A program made the position numbers and the translations under genes. The notes below the pieces were generated by a model. The model saw only the letters and a program-made list of their open reading frames with translations, was not told the origin of the DNA and made no database searches. Positions 24,170-35,164 of a stretch of DNA of 64,000 bases are shown piece after piece; within the stretch, counting starts at the first letter, position 1; each line of letters starts with the position of its first letter. This DNA comes from Globodera rostochiensis (lineage: Eukaryota > Nematoda > Chromadorea > Rhabditida > Heteroderidae), in assembly GCA_018350325.1 (NCBI GenBank), contig JAEVLN010000005.1:4252393-4316392 (forward strand), given 5' to 3'.

Positions 24170-25080
24170 ATGGCCAATGATTTGAAAAAAACGATTTTGC
24201 ATTAATACATCAAAATATTGTTGGACATATAACATTTCAAATCTATTCATTGTTGGGTCTGGGAACTACCTAATTGATTATTTACATTTTTAAATGTAAA
24301 ACAAAAGGTGACCCCTACGGTTTTGTGATTTCTTCTAACCAAAAAAAATGAAAATTCCAAAAAGATGTAAATGCCACCCAAAATATTTTAAAAGAAAAAG
24401 TGGCAAAAATCTAGAATTTTGCCAACAATTTGTCACTTTCTGGAAAAAAATAAGAAAAATGAAACCCAAATTTTCTTAAATTCTACTAAAAAAACATTTT
24501 ATTCTCTAAAACATTTTTTGGAATATCTTATTTTTAAACAATTCAAGAATTATATTTTTCATGTAATCCCAATTAAAGAACGCAGGTCTGGCAATTTCAC
24601 GTTTACTTTTGTAAAAATTGATTAACAAACAATCAAAAGTTCAATCCTTTCCTTTAAAATTTTATTGTTAACTAAATACATATCATTTTCGATTTAATTT
24701 TAATCAGTCGATAACGCGATCGGAAAAATTCGATTTGAAAAATCATTTTTTCGAACTTTGGAGAAAACCCTAGTGATTTTTAAATATGCGGATATCCGCG
24801 GACAGATATCCGGAAATGGAATTTTGGAAGACCACGGATACGGGTTTAACTTGTATTCAGTGTGACGCATGTTTTGACCCCCTGAATTCTGGGACATGCC
24901 CTTAGGCATTTACCGTACCTCCAATTACAAAAGGGGGTGAATAATATCCTTTATTCATAAAGGGATTTTCCATACATTGGCCAAATGTAGAGGTAACAGG
25001 ATATAACCCGATTCATCTCGGGACAGACGGGAGTGGGGAAAAGGGGCAAAGATCTTGGGGACCCAATCCCCGATCGAAGT
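24170..25080. other. Intergenic, no gene recognised
   Basis: AT-rich 3' flank of copy 5. A GGATATCCGCGGACAGATAT inverted motif lies near 24790. Confidence 0.4.
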
Positions 25081-25084
25081 TACA

Positions 25085-25580
25085 AATGCGCCATTTTAGT
25101 GCCCCCGTTTCAGTGCGGCGCCGTTTCAGTGCCGCCCGTTTTAGTGTCGCCGTTTCAGTGCTACCGCTGCCATTTCATCAGTGCCAGTTGCAAATGCGAC
25201 ATTTCAGTGCCGCCAGTGCTGCCATTTCATCAGTGCCAGTTACAAATGCGACATTTCAGTGCCAAGATTTAAAAAAACTACAAAATTGAAAAGGAAACAC
25301 CTAAATTGAAACAAAAGCTGCAAATGGTGAAATTCTTCAAATAAAATTCTTGCGAATGCAACTATTATGATACGACATTAAATAATCTCAATACACATTT
25401 TCCTTTTTGGGAATAAAATTGTTAAAAAATGGGAAAACCTTTCTTTTATCATAGTTTTAACTCTTGGCACTGAAATGCCGCATTTGTAACCGGCACTGAA
25501 ATGGCGGCACTGAAATGTCGCATTTGTAACCGGCACTGAAATGGCGGCACTGAAACGCACGGCACTGAAACGTACTTGAC
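25085..25580. mobile_element. MULE-like MITE, TTTCAGTGCC arrays
   Basis: Inverted arrays of (G)TTTCAGTGCC(G) face each other at 25093-25262 and 25457-25577 around about 190 bp of AT-rich sequence. TACAAATGCGACATTTCAG occurs within the arrays, as TATAAATGCGACGTTTCAG does in the complete MULE at 26031-28435. No open transposase frame and no clear target duplication; ends approximate. Confidence 0.65.
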
Positions 25581-26030
25581 CGTTTTTCGTGGCTTTGCTT
25601 CCCTTTTATCAGCCAAATTTGGAAACATTTGTAATTTTTTTAAATATGTTATTTTTATAAGGTAATGATTATTTAGGAAAAATATTAACGAAATGTCAGG
25701 AATATTGATTTGGTCCCGGTTCAAAAGGAGCTAAATAATTGTAAAAATATTATTATTTTTTAAATTTGAGAGAATTTTTGAGAAAAATTCTTTAGCAAAA
25801 AATAGGTAATTGACTTTGGTATTCATATTTGTAAAAATTTATGAATATTTATTACTAATAGGGTCGAGACACTCGGACTGTTGGGCCCCCCTCCGGAGAG
25901 CCTTTCAGCTCCCCGGAGGAGGCGCAGTCCTCCCTTTGTTTTTAGCTGGGTTTGGACGAGGCGATTAACAAGTGTTTATTTGTTTTATTAATGAAAAGGT
26001 GGATCTGATCAAAAGGAGAATATCCCCCCC

Positions 26031-28435
26031 CGGTACACATCGGTTCAGTGCCCACGGTTCAGTGCCGGACGGTTCAGTGCCGCACGGTTCAGTGCCGCAC
26101 GGTTCAGAGCCGGCACGGTTCAGTGCCGTACGGTTCAGTGCCCACGGTTCAGTGCCCATTATAAATGCGACGTTTCAGTGCCAAGATTTTTTCCCCCGAA
26201 AAAAAGTAGGTATCTCTTACAACCAATTTGAATTCAGCATTTTCGCAATTTTATTTTAACGAGAGTTTAACAGTAATCAACAAATAAGCAAAAAATAACA
26301 ACAAATCAACAAAAATTTAGGCGTCCATCAGGTAATTGCGAGAAATGCCGGTGAGGAAGATGATAATATTATAGTAAGGGTCGATATTTTGGAGGTTGGC
26401 ATATTCGTGATCAGGAACGTGATTGATAGCATTGTCAAAGGGAATATACGACTGAACGAGTCTCAGAATTCGTTCATCAGCCAATCGATCTTCATTTCTT
26501 TTCTTTGGCGGATTCTGACCGGCTTCGAATTTTGCGTGTGCCACATCCTGCACCTTCTGTTCCTGCCGAAGTTTGTCGATAAATGTCCACAGCGTTGGGT
26601 GGTCACATCCAAAGGCGCTTTGCAACTTGCGGTGGAAGGCCTCAGCAAAGTTATTTGTGCGACAAGCACCATCCAACGTGCGCTGATATACGCTCCAGCG
26701 CTCAGGTGAGAACAGCGGCCGCGTGAGAGTTCCATCGAAACGTGGCTGCCCAATGTAGTTGCGCAAAAACCTGTAAATTTTATTGTGAACAATCATTTAA
26801 AAAAAATGCACCACTGGAAGACGGGAAGGAGTTCCACCGGCAAATGAGCTTCTAAAGCGGCGCACGCATTTCTGAGGTCGTTCAACGGCACAAATGCCAA
26901 AGATGTTATCATCCTGGCCTGCTGAGCAAAAAGTGCTTCTGTTCGATACCTCTAAAAGATTTAATGTTTACTAAAATACGTCTGCTTGATGAACGTGCCT
27001 TTGTTAGATGTACATCGTCGATTTTTTTCTTGAGATTTCTGACCAAATGGAAAAAACAAAAGCGGAGCGTACAGGATGGAAATTCGGCTTGAACAGCGTT
27101 GACCATTGCTTGTTCAAAGTCCATTGTAATTGATTCTGGAGAAAATGTTGGCCAACATTGCTTCAAAAGTCCGAGCATCCGGCGATAAATAATTTCTGAT
27201 TTTGACGAAAGTAAAGCGTAACAGACGGGCAGCACCCATTCACCAAATCTAGAAATTACTGAAAGTTTACGAAGTAAAATTCTTTTTACCTCCCGAGCAG
27301 GACGTAAACCTGCGAGAAAAGTGTCGGAGAGATGGAAAAGGTCCCATCTGCGTAAATGTGATTGATTTGGTGCGCCATGTGCCGCGTTTTTTCACGTCCG
27401 AATATTAGAATTCTTAAAATAAAAAATTAAAAAACAAATTGAAGCCAGTACTCTACCCACCTATGCTGTATATTTTGGCCCGGAAGTACAAAGACACCCG
27501 AATCAGCAAGCAAATATTGCTCGTCAATTTCGTTGGTTCGAGTGTAGCGTTGAAACTCAATCGGAATCTCTAATTGTGTCAAATCCAGAGGAACTGGTGG
27601 CGCAGCGTTTATTTCCCGACGCACACGCTTGACAATCTGGTTTTAAAAGACATAATCGGATGTTTTATATTACCATTTTTATATTTACCAATCGGGTAGC
27701 TGCTACGCTCGGGAAAGAGGCGAGCACAGGTGTCGCGACATTTTGTAGTGACGCAGAACGAATGGTTGCAGGCGCTTCATATGTGTCGACTGCCCGTCGT
27801 TTGACATCATTAAGCACTCGTTGAACTTCGACACGAGTCGCGTCTGTTTTGCATGAGTGAACGCCTATTTTGTCGTTGACAACATTGTCGTTCAGATCGG
27901 TGTGTATTCGGGCTAAAAAACAAAAAAATATATAAATAAAATGCAAAAGTTAGACCTTTGCAAATAATTTCACGAGATCCGAAGAATTCGCACCTCCAGA
28001 ATTTCCTCTCACCATCTTTGCTCAATTTTTCATACACATACAATGTCTCGTTGTGGAGAAGTTTCTTTTTACTTCTTTTGGATTGGATATTCTGCTCCAT
28101 TGCTAAAAAATACAATTTGTAAAAAAGTTAAAAATGTTGATCTCCTCAATTTTATCAATTTTAATAGTCAATGACAGCGTTTCTGCAACTAATGAATTTT
28201 ATTTACATTAAAAATTCTAGCGGAATTTAAAATATTAAATTGGTTGTAAGAGATACCTACTTTTTTTCGGGGGAAAAAATCTTGGCACTGAAACGTCGCA
28301 TTTATAATGGGCACTGAACCGTGGGCACTGAACCGTACGGCACTGAACCGTGCCGGCTCTGAACCGTGCGGCACTGAACCGTGCGGCACTGAACCGTCCG
28401 GCACTGAACCGTGGGCACTGAACCGATCGCCGCCG
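26031..28435. mobile_element. Complete Mutator-like element with tandem-repeat TIRs
   Basis: Starts CGGTACACATCGGTTCAG and ends CTGAACCGATCGCCGCCG. The long inverted ends (about 26031-26240 and 28225-28435) consist of 12-14-bp CGGTTCAGTGCC repeats followed by a unique inner part (TATAAATGCGACG ... TAGGTATCTCTTACAACC). The 9-bp sequence ATCCCCCCC flanks both sides (26022-26030, 28436-28444), the target-duplication length typical of MULEs. It encloses an intact transposase gene (26317-28100, minus), so it is potentially autonomous. Confidence 0.9.
26317..28100 (-). CDS. FLYWCH/MULE transposase, 497 aa
   Basis: Seven exons join in frame: 28100-27956, 27912-27689, 27636-27461, 27412-27290, 27248-27014, 26951-26815 and 26770-26317. 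The N-terminal FLYWCH zinc finger has its Cys/Cys/His/His ligands in FWRCE, IICK, RIHTD and GVHSC (residues about 13-75). The MULE core follows: YADGTFS (D204), ITMDFEQ (D266), the family CxxH motif CFFH (287-290) and RTNNFAEAFHRKL with the probable third acidic residue E390. The length is ordinary for this type and no lesion is visible, so it could bind the TIR arrays and mobilise this element and its deletion derivatives. The ATG at 28100 follows TTTTTTAGCA, a possible trans-splice acceptor. Confidence 0.9.
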
Positions 28436-28444
28436 ATCCCCCCC

Positions 28445-28692
28445 CCCCCCATTTATAAGCATTCAAAGGGGAGGGGCTCTAATCAAGACTACCGATGGGA
28501 ATATATAGAGAGACTAGGACTAAAGGAGAGAAGGAAAGGTGGTTAGACAACTTTGGGGAAGGGAAGAGAACGAGAATGCGTGGGGGAGAGGGAGAATTGG
28601 GAGAGAGTATCACAGCGGCCAAGCCAACAGCGAAAAGGAAGGGAAAGGGAAGGGACGGGCAAAGACTTGGGAAGCGATCATTTGGATGATCA
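28445..28692. other. Purine-rich spacer between MULE elements
   Basis: GGGAGAGGGAGAA-type sequence, no gene recognised. Confidence 0.4.
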
Positions 28693-28701
28693 CTTTCTCC
28701 A

Positions 28702-29173
28702 CGGCGGCGATCGGTTCAGTGCCCACGGTTCAGTGCCGGACGGTTCAGTGCCCACGGTTCAGTGCCGCACGGTTCAGTGCCAGCACTTAAAAAGTCTATA
28801 ACTGTTTTTAAACTCAACCAAATCAAACAATCAAGATGTCATTGGAAAGCTTTAAATGAGATGAATCATTTAAAAAATAAACCAAGCGGTTTAATTGGTT
28901 TAAAAAAGTTTAATGTGAAAAAACACGCAAAATCAAGGGGTTTTTAAAGTTTTATCAAAATAACTTTTTCACTAATTTTCTAATTGATTAACTTTGGCTT
29001 AACAATAGCTTTTAAAAGCTTAGAGCTTTCCAATGACATCTTGATTGTTTGATTTGGTTGAGTTTAAAAAAAGTTATAGCCTTTCAATCGCTGGCACTGA
29101 ACCGTGCGGCACTGAACCGTGCGGCACTGAACCGTCCGGCACTGAACCGTGGGCACTGAACCGATGTGTACCG
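28702..29173. mobile_element. Non-autonomous MULE derivative, 472 bp
   Basis: Ends are CGGCGGCGATCGGTTCAG on the left and the complement of CGGTACACATCGGTTCAG on the right, the same two termini as the 26031-28435 element in opposite order. The 9-bp duplication CTTTCTCCA is perfect (28693-28701, 29174-29182). Four or five CGGTTCAGTGCC motifs per end surround an AT-rich, partly inverted interior (AACTCAACCAAATCAAACAA) with no coding sequence. Probably moved by the neighbouring transposase. Confidence 0.9.
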
Positions 29174-29323
29174 CTTTCTCCATTACAATTACTCTTTAAA
29201 ATATAAGAAAATTTTTAAGAGAAATTTTTTAACACAAAAATTGTTGACAAATTTTCACCTTTTAAATTAATTGGAATTTAATATAAATGTCCCTAAATTC
29301 AGAGGTTATTTTGGCCAAATAAA

Positions 29324-30135
29324 ATGGAAGCGTTTTGTGTTTTAATTTTGGTAGCATTTTTTGCGACAAATTCACTGGACAAAGCCGAATCCGTACAATT
29401 GGAACTCAAATTTGATGAAATATTCGGAGAAGGCTGGTGGGACAAAGGTGAAGCCGAAGATTTGAAAACGCCGGCGCCAACAAACTTTGGACAAAATGTC
29501 CATCACCAAATCGACCGGCAGAACACCCAAATTGGACAAATTGAACCCAATTCAACTGGTCAGATTGAACCCAATTCAACTGATCAGAATCCTCCTCTCA
29601 CAGAGTCTGATCACTCTGATAATGCCAAAAATTGGGAAGAACAGAACGAAATAATGAAAGAAATTACTTCAAACGAAAAACAAAAAATTGTCAACAAATT
29701 CCACGCGATGAATGAAGAATTTAAGCAAAAAGGAAAATATTCAAGAAAAGAAAGGAATCAAATTGAGGAAAAAATTTCTAAACATTTAAAAGTCAGTCGC
29801 CAAAAAATATATAAATGGAAAAAAGAATTAGACTTAAGCCGAAAAGTGTTATATGAAAAAGAAGAGCAAAAACATTTGGTTGAGCAATTTGATCACAGAA
29901 AAGCCGAGTTAAAGCGGGCCGGATTCAAAAACTCTTATTCAAATCAAATTGATAAAACTGTCGCAAAAAAATTAATGATGAGAACATTGCCAAAATATTG
30001 AAAATTGGAAGAAGCACTTTGATTAGATGGAAAAAACAATTTAAACGACAGCAATTTCTTCCAAATTCTGTCGGTGGACAATATGTGGAAGTGAATGCCG
30101 CAGCAAATGTTTCGGAAATTGAAAACTCAATTTAG
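29324..30135 (+). pseudogene. Multi-HTH family copy 6, HTH2-HTH3 deletion
   Basis: Normal leader (MEAFCVLILVAFFATNS), WW segment, one and a half NST units, intact HTH1 and most of HTH2 (DKTVAKK). A deletion then joins HTH2 directly to HTH3 (ENIAKILKIGRSTLIRWKK), removing the intron and shifting the frame, so translation ends at 30001. The HTH3 part remains readable in another frame to about 30135 with a degenerate tail. Confidence 0.85.
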
Positions 30136-30139
30136 GGAG

Positions 30140-30670
30140 TATTTGAATGAAAAGTGAATGATTTGGAAAGATTTTTAAATATATTTCACATATAACAGTG
30201 GCATCATCAGTGACAAAATTCATTTTTGCCCAGGGCAGGGCTGTGTCTTTCGTACTTTAAAAAATCAATCGTTTAATAATTTGTCTTTCGGCAAGCCAAT
30301 AGTTTTGTTGGATTTGAATCAAATCTGGCGTGTAAAAGACCTTTGATCCGTGATCAAGGCCCCACAAAACCGGAGCCGGTCATTTGGGCACAAGTCTAGG
30401 GCTCCGATCGGTCAAAGACAAAAGGACTTAAAAATGTCCGGAAATCTGGCTACGAATTAATCAAATCATTCCAAAGTTCGAGTGGTTCAAATAATTTGCT
30501 GAATATTTGACCCAAAATATCGTCTCGTCAGAATTTTGTTGCAAACTCAGCAAAAAACATATCAAATCAAATTAAAAAATTTTATATAACCAACACTTTG
30601 GCCCATAGAAGAGTTATGGCTTTTATTTTTCTTTTTTTTGGGAAAATGTCAACAGAAGCGGAAATGTTTC
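30140..30670. other. 3' flank of copy 6, no gene
   Basis: AT-rich. 30475-30650 closely repeats 35920-36120 (GTTCGAGTGGTTCAAATAAT and onward), part of the duplicated flanking sequence of this family. Confidence 0.45.
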
Positions 30671-31109
30671 AAATTTGGTTTATATCCATCAGCGGAATCA
30701 CTCACCACAAATCTCCTTTGAAACCCGTCAGAGTCGGTTCAGGGAGAAATGATGGCGTGCAAAATACAATGGAGCATCAGGAGGCATTGCGAACGAAATT
30801 TGAGGACGACATTTGCGGACTAAAAGAAAAAATATAAACACGAAACCTTAGATTTTAAATGGGAACGGAAGGGTGGACCTCGTAAGCGAGCGCGAGCATT
30901 TCCTTATATCCTATAAAAGCATTGTTTGTGTTTCGGCCCTTTAATCGCAGACACACAGAACTAAATTAAAGCCACAGCAGAAATAAAAGCGCACGAAAAG
31001 CATAAAAATTTTCGTCATTTTTTTATTTATTCTGACAGACGCTTGCTCAAGGCGTAAACGCGCTTTTCCTGATTTTTGCACTATCAATCAATCATCCCAG
31101 TTATAGAAA

Positions 31110-31390
31110 TTATTTTTCATAAGGCGACATTGAAGAGCTCTCAGAGATAGTGTTCTTGAAGATGGAACCCATGCGGTCAAAATCCATGATGAGCTGTCGT
31201 ATTGCCGTATCATTGTCTACAAAGTTTTCTTGCGCGGCCAAACAAGAAGTCCTGTAGTTGGATCCAACTAATACTGGCGTAATTTTTGGGATGATATGTT
31301 CACAATGGAATTGTTTCCTAAAGGCCCCGTGGTAGCCTTCTTGTGCATTATTAGTACGTCCCAAGTCTTCAATGAAACTGTCATGGATAC
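31110..31390 (-). pseudogene. MULE transposase C-terminal remnant
   Basis: The minus-strand frame contains FIEDLGRTNNAQEGYHGAFRK then FHCEH, equivalent to RTNNFAEAFHRKL in the intact transposase at 26317-28100. Only this C-terminal part survives; the DGTF and MDFE regions are not found. Confidence 0.65.
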
Positions 31391-31885
31391 CACATGCGAA
31401 TCAGAAATGCTGGTTTTGCGCCATCTTCCCGAACAATATAAGTTCTATATGTTAGTTTGTTAGAGAATAATTCAAAATAAAGACCTCTCAAAATAACTGA
31501 ACATTGACAGTGCATTTTGGTCAACACAAAATGCCAAAGGCGCAATTTTAGCTATTTCAACTGGATCTAGTGCTGTTCTTTTGGTCACGGACATAATTTA
31601 AGTGCTGCATAAGATACGTGGTGGGTGTCCGTACGTTATGCCTCCAGTACGTTTTGCCTCCCCAGCAAAATGGTACATTTTGTCAACTCATCAAAAACTT
31701 AAGTTTTGGTCAATTTTAAACCCCGGACACAAATTCGAAGGTTTTACGATTTCAAAATTATTCGGAATCTTGAGATAATGCAAGATTTCTTTCTTCTACG
31801 TCTGAAGAAAAACTCGTATGAATTTTTCATAAGCAACATCGACGAATTAGACTCCAATTCCGTGTTTGGTTTACGCCTTGAGCAA

Positions 31886-32905
31886 CAGGGCTGGGCAAAA
31901 TCGGAAAATAAAATCCGAAATCCGAATTCCGAAATTCCGGAAAACCAAAAATCCGAAAGGATTTTAAATCCGAAATCCGAATTCACGAAAATCCCGAAAT
32001 TTTTCCGGAATCCGAAACCCGAAATCCGAAATTTTTTCAAGGGAAATTTTTGCACTAATCGAATAAAAAAAAAGTGGTTTTCTATCTTATTTGTGCTTCA
32101 CTCCGATATGCAATAATTATTACAAGGGTTGAGCGGGACCGGGACTTACCGAGACCAAAAAAACCGGGACCGGGACCAGACTAGCCGCGACTTTTCAAGG
32201 GAGATTATTTTTTTTTGTAATGTTCAATGGTAAAACAAAAAATTTTTGTTTTTATTCAAAAATATCTTCTTCATTGTCTTTAACTTTAATTTTATCATCA
32301 TCATTCTTTTTTGAGATTCTGCTTTACTTTTAGGGAGGGTGGGGGTCGGCGATGCCGATAGGCGTCGCCGAGAAAAATTTTTGAATTTTGACTCAATTTT
32401 GTTAAAGAAATTTCATCAAAATTTTAGCAAAATTATGAATTTTGCTTCGGAATTTCAGAGAAAAAAACTGGTTTACTTAAGAGTGGAGGATGTCCGGCGG
32501 TGCCGACAGGCGCCGCCGGGGAATTTTTTGAACATTTTAATGATATTTGTTAAGGAAATTGAAGCAAAAATTCAAGAAGATGTGATGAATTTATTTCAAA
32601 AATTCTTGTATCTATTCCTTTTTTGCGCGCATTTTTAATTAAAAAAATTCGAATATTTATTTTAATAATCTTATTAATGAGGGGATGTCTCGGGGATTTG
32701 AACCCATACCAAAAGTTCAATTGTCCCACCACTCACCACTATACCAACACCAAACGTTCTGTACCTCAAAAATCCCATTCTTAGGGGTGTTAAATTCCGA
32801 AATTTTGCTCAAATTCCGAAATCCGAATCCGAAATCCGAAACGGCCAAAAAACCCGAAATTTTCCGGAATCCGAAATTTCGGATCCGAAATTTTGCCCAG
32901 CCCTG
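31886..32905. mobile_element. hAT-like element, CCGAAAT core, nested in a MULE
   Basis: Begins CAGGGCTGGGCAAAATCGG and ends with the complement, with the perfect duplication TTGAGCAA (31878-31885, 32906-32913). Ends are CCGAAATCC tracts. The middle carries two GATA/GACA-loop hairpins (32347-32370, 32495-32518), a tRNA-like box (32697-32755) and TTAGGGGTGT. An additional fragment starting GGGTTGAGCGGGACCGGGAC (32135) belongs to the GGGACC type. Confidence 0.85.
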
Positions 32906-33495
32906 TTGAGCAAGTCTGTCGAATAAATAGTGGAAAAAATTGACAAAAATTTTTATGCTTTTCGTGCGCTTTTATTTCTGCTGTGGCTTTAATTTAGTTC
33001 TGTGTGTCTGCGATTAAAGGGCCGAAACACAAACAATGCTTTTATAGGATATAAGGAAATGCTCGCGCTTACGAGGCCCACCCTTCCGTTCCCATTTAAA
33101 ATGTAATGTTTTGTGTATAAATTTTTTCTTTTAGTTTGCAAATGTCGTCCGCAAATGTCAGGACACGGTCCCATGACCGGCTAGCCAAAATATTGCCCCC
33201 TGATGCTCTATTGGATTTTGGACGCCATCATTTCTCCCTGAACCGACTCTGACGGTTTTCAAAAGAAGTGGTGAATGATTCCATTGTGGATGGATATAAA
33301 CCAAAGTTGGAGCTAAATCCTGAACAGGGGAGGAAATTTCTCGCTTTCGGTTATGCATGTACGGAAATTTATTTAAAAAAAGAATAAAGGAAAACGGAAA
33401 AAAGCCAAAAAACTACGGAAAAATTTAAAATCACCCGTTTTATTCTCGGTGCCGGTCTCGAGTCTCATTCTCGGAAAATTTCAAGTCTTGAGCAG

Positions 33496-35164
33496 CACTA
33501 GTAGCGAGATAGCAGGTAGCTGTGATCTCACTGTTTGCCAATTTTTGTAAAAATCATCCTCTCTTACGTAAACCAATTTTTTTTTGAAAATTTCCAACCC
33601 CAGGCATTCGCAATGTTTTTATGAGATGGCAAATATTGATTTGGTCCCGGTTCAAAATGTTGTGGAAAAATATTTAATGATTCGGGTGACATTATTATGA
33701 AAGAATATCATGTATATAAATGAATGTTCAATTGCGGGCTGTCATTTATTACTTTCAATATTTTTTTTATCAAAACTAAATAATATTTATTAATATTAGT
33801 AAAAATTTGTGAATATTTATTATTCTTTAAAATTTAAGACAATTTTAAGTTCCTTATCCAAATTACTGAATTAATAAAATTAATTGAAATTTTATCTAAA
33901 TGTCCGTCCCTATATTCAGAGCCAAATAAAATGGAAGAATTTTGGGTTTTAATTTTGGTGGCATTCTTCGCAACTAATTCTCTGGCTGATCACCCTGGAC
34001 AAATTGAACCCAATTCAACTAATCAGAATCCTCCTATTACAGAGTCTGATCATTCTGATAATGCCAAAAATCGGGAAGAACAGAACGAAATAATGAAAGA
34101 AATTACTTCAAACGAAAAACGTAAAATTGTCGACAAATTCCACGCAATGAAAGACGAATTTGAGCAAATAGGGAAATATTCAAATAAAGAAAGGGTTCAA
34201 ATTGAAAATGAAATTGGTAACCATTTGGAAGTCAATCGCAAAAAAATATATAAATGGAAAAAAGAATTAGGCCTAAGTCGAAATGTGTTATATGGAAAAG
34301 AAGAACGTAAACATTTGGTAGAAAAATTTGATCAAATGAAAGCCGAATTAAAGCGGGACGGATTCAAAAACTCTTATCATCACGGAATAAATGAAACTGT
34401 CGCAAAAGAGTTGGGCCTCAGTTATACAACAATTTACAATTGGAAAAAAGAACTTGGCCAAACCAGTAAGATTTATCCCCATGAAAAGGACACTTCAGCC
34501 CCGGGCTCATAACTTGCTTCATAGAGTTTCCGGCAATTTTGAGATCAAATCAAACACAAAAATAAATTAATTTTTTGAATTTTATATGTTAGCAAAATTC
34601 TTTTACAGAACCAAAACATAAATACTCCCACAGCGAACAAAAGGAATTGATGAAACGTTATTATGGAATTAAAGACAAAACTCCTAAAATTAGTGACAAG
34701 GAAATTGCCAAAATGTTGAATATTGGAAGAACCACTTTGGTTAAATGGAAAAAGCAATTTAAACGAGGGCAATTTCATCCAAATTCTGTCGATTCTGTGG
34801 AAGAGAATGCCGCGGCAAATGTTCAGGAAATTGGGAACTCGAATTCGTGGAGTATTTGAATGAAAGGTGAATGATTTGGAAAAAACGATTTGGCAGATGA
34901 TTGGTGTTGTTTGACATGTAAAATAATTTTTCTTTGAAATCATGGCTTAATTGTTTATTTTCTTCAAGTAAAATGTTTTGTGTTGGTTGTACTAGGGTTG
35001 GAGCCGGGGATGGGGATTCCCGGTAATTATCTATAGCAAATTAAGCCTCGGCATTTCGTAGAAATTTTCAAAAAAAATTGGTTTACGTAAGAGAGGATAA
35101 TTTTTACAAAAATTCGCAAACAGTCAGATCACACCCACAGCTACCTGCCGTCTCGCTACTAGTG
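33496..35164. repeat. 100-bp inverted repeats around copy 7
   Basis: 33496-33595 (CACTAGTAGCGAGATAGCAG onward) is inverted at 35061-35164 (ending TGCCGTCTCGCTACTAGTG). The 1.7-kb interval between the outer ends holds the upstream module, both exons and the 3' flank of intact copy 7. No target duplication was seen. It may be a foldback or MULE-type unit that has captured the gene, or two independent insertions of one repeat. Confidence 0.6.
33931..34859 (+). CDS. Secreted multi-HTH repeat protein, copy 7 (261 aa, no WW segment)
   Basis: Exons 33931-34465 and 34609-34859 join in frame over a 143-nt phase-1 intron (GTAAGA to TTTTACAG). The leader MEEFWVLILVAFFATNS is followed directly by LADHPGQIEPNSTNQ, so the acidic/aromatic WW segment is absent through an in-frame deletion. 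One NST unit remains. HTH1 is GNHLEVNRKKIYKWKKELGL, HTH2 TVAKELGLSYTTIYNWKKEL, HTH3 AKMLNIGRTTLVKWKKQFKR. The tail reads VQEIGNSNSWSI. ATTCAG and CAAATAAAATGG precede the start. Open and complete otherwise. Confidence 0.78.

Larger units (their letters stand above)
30671..33310. mobile_element. Decayed MULE with about 330-bp inverted ends
   Basis: Inverted ends at about 30671-31015 and 32945-33310 share CCGTCAGAGTCGGTTCAGGG and GGATATAAGGAAATGCTCGC among other blocks, and include a TATA-like CTATAAAAGC followed by CAGACACACAGAACT. Between them lie a transposase remnant on the minus strand (31110-31390) and a nested hAT-like element (31886-32905). No target duplication was found. Confidence 0.7.
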
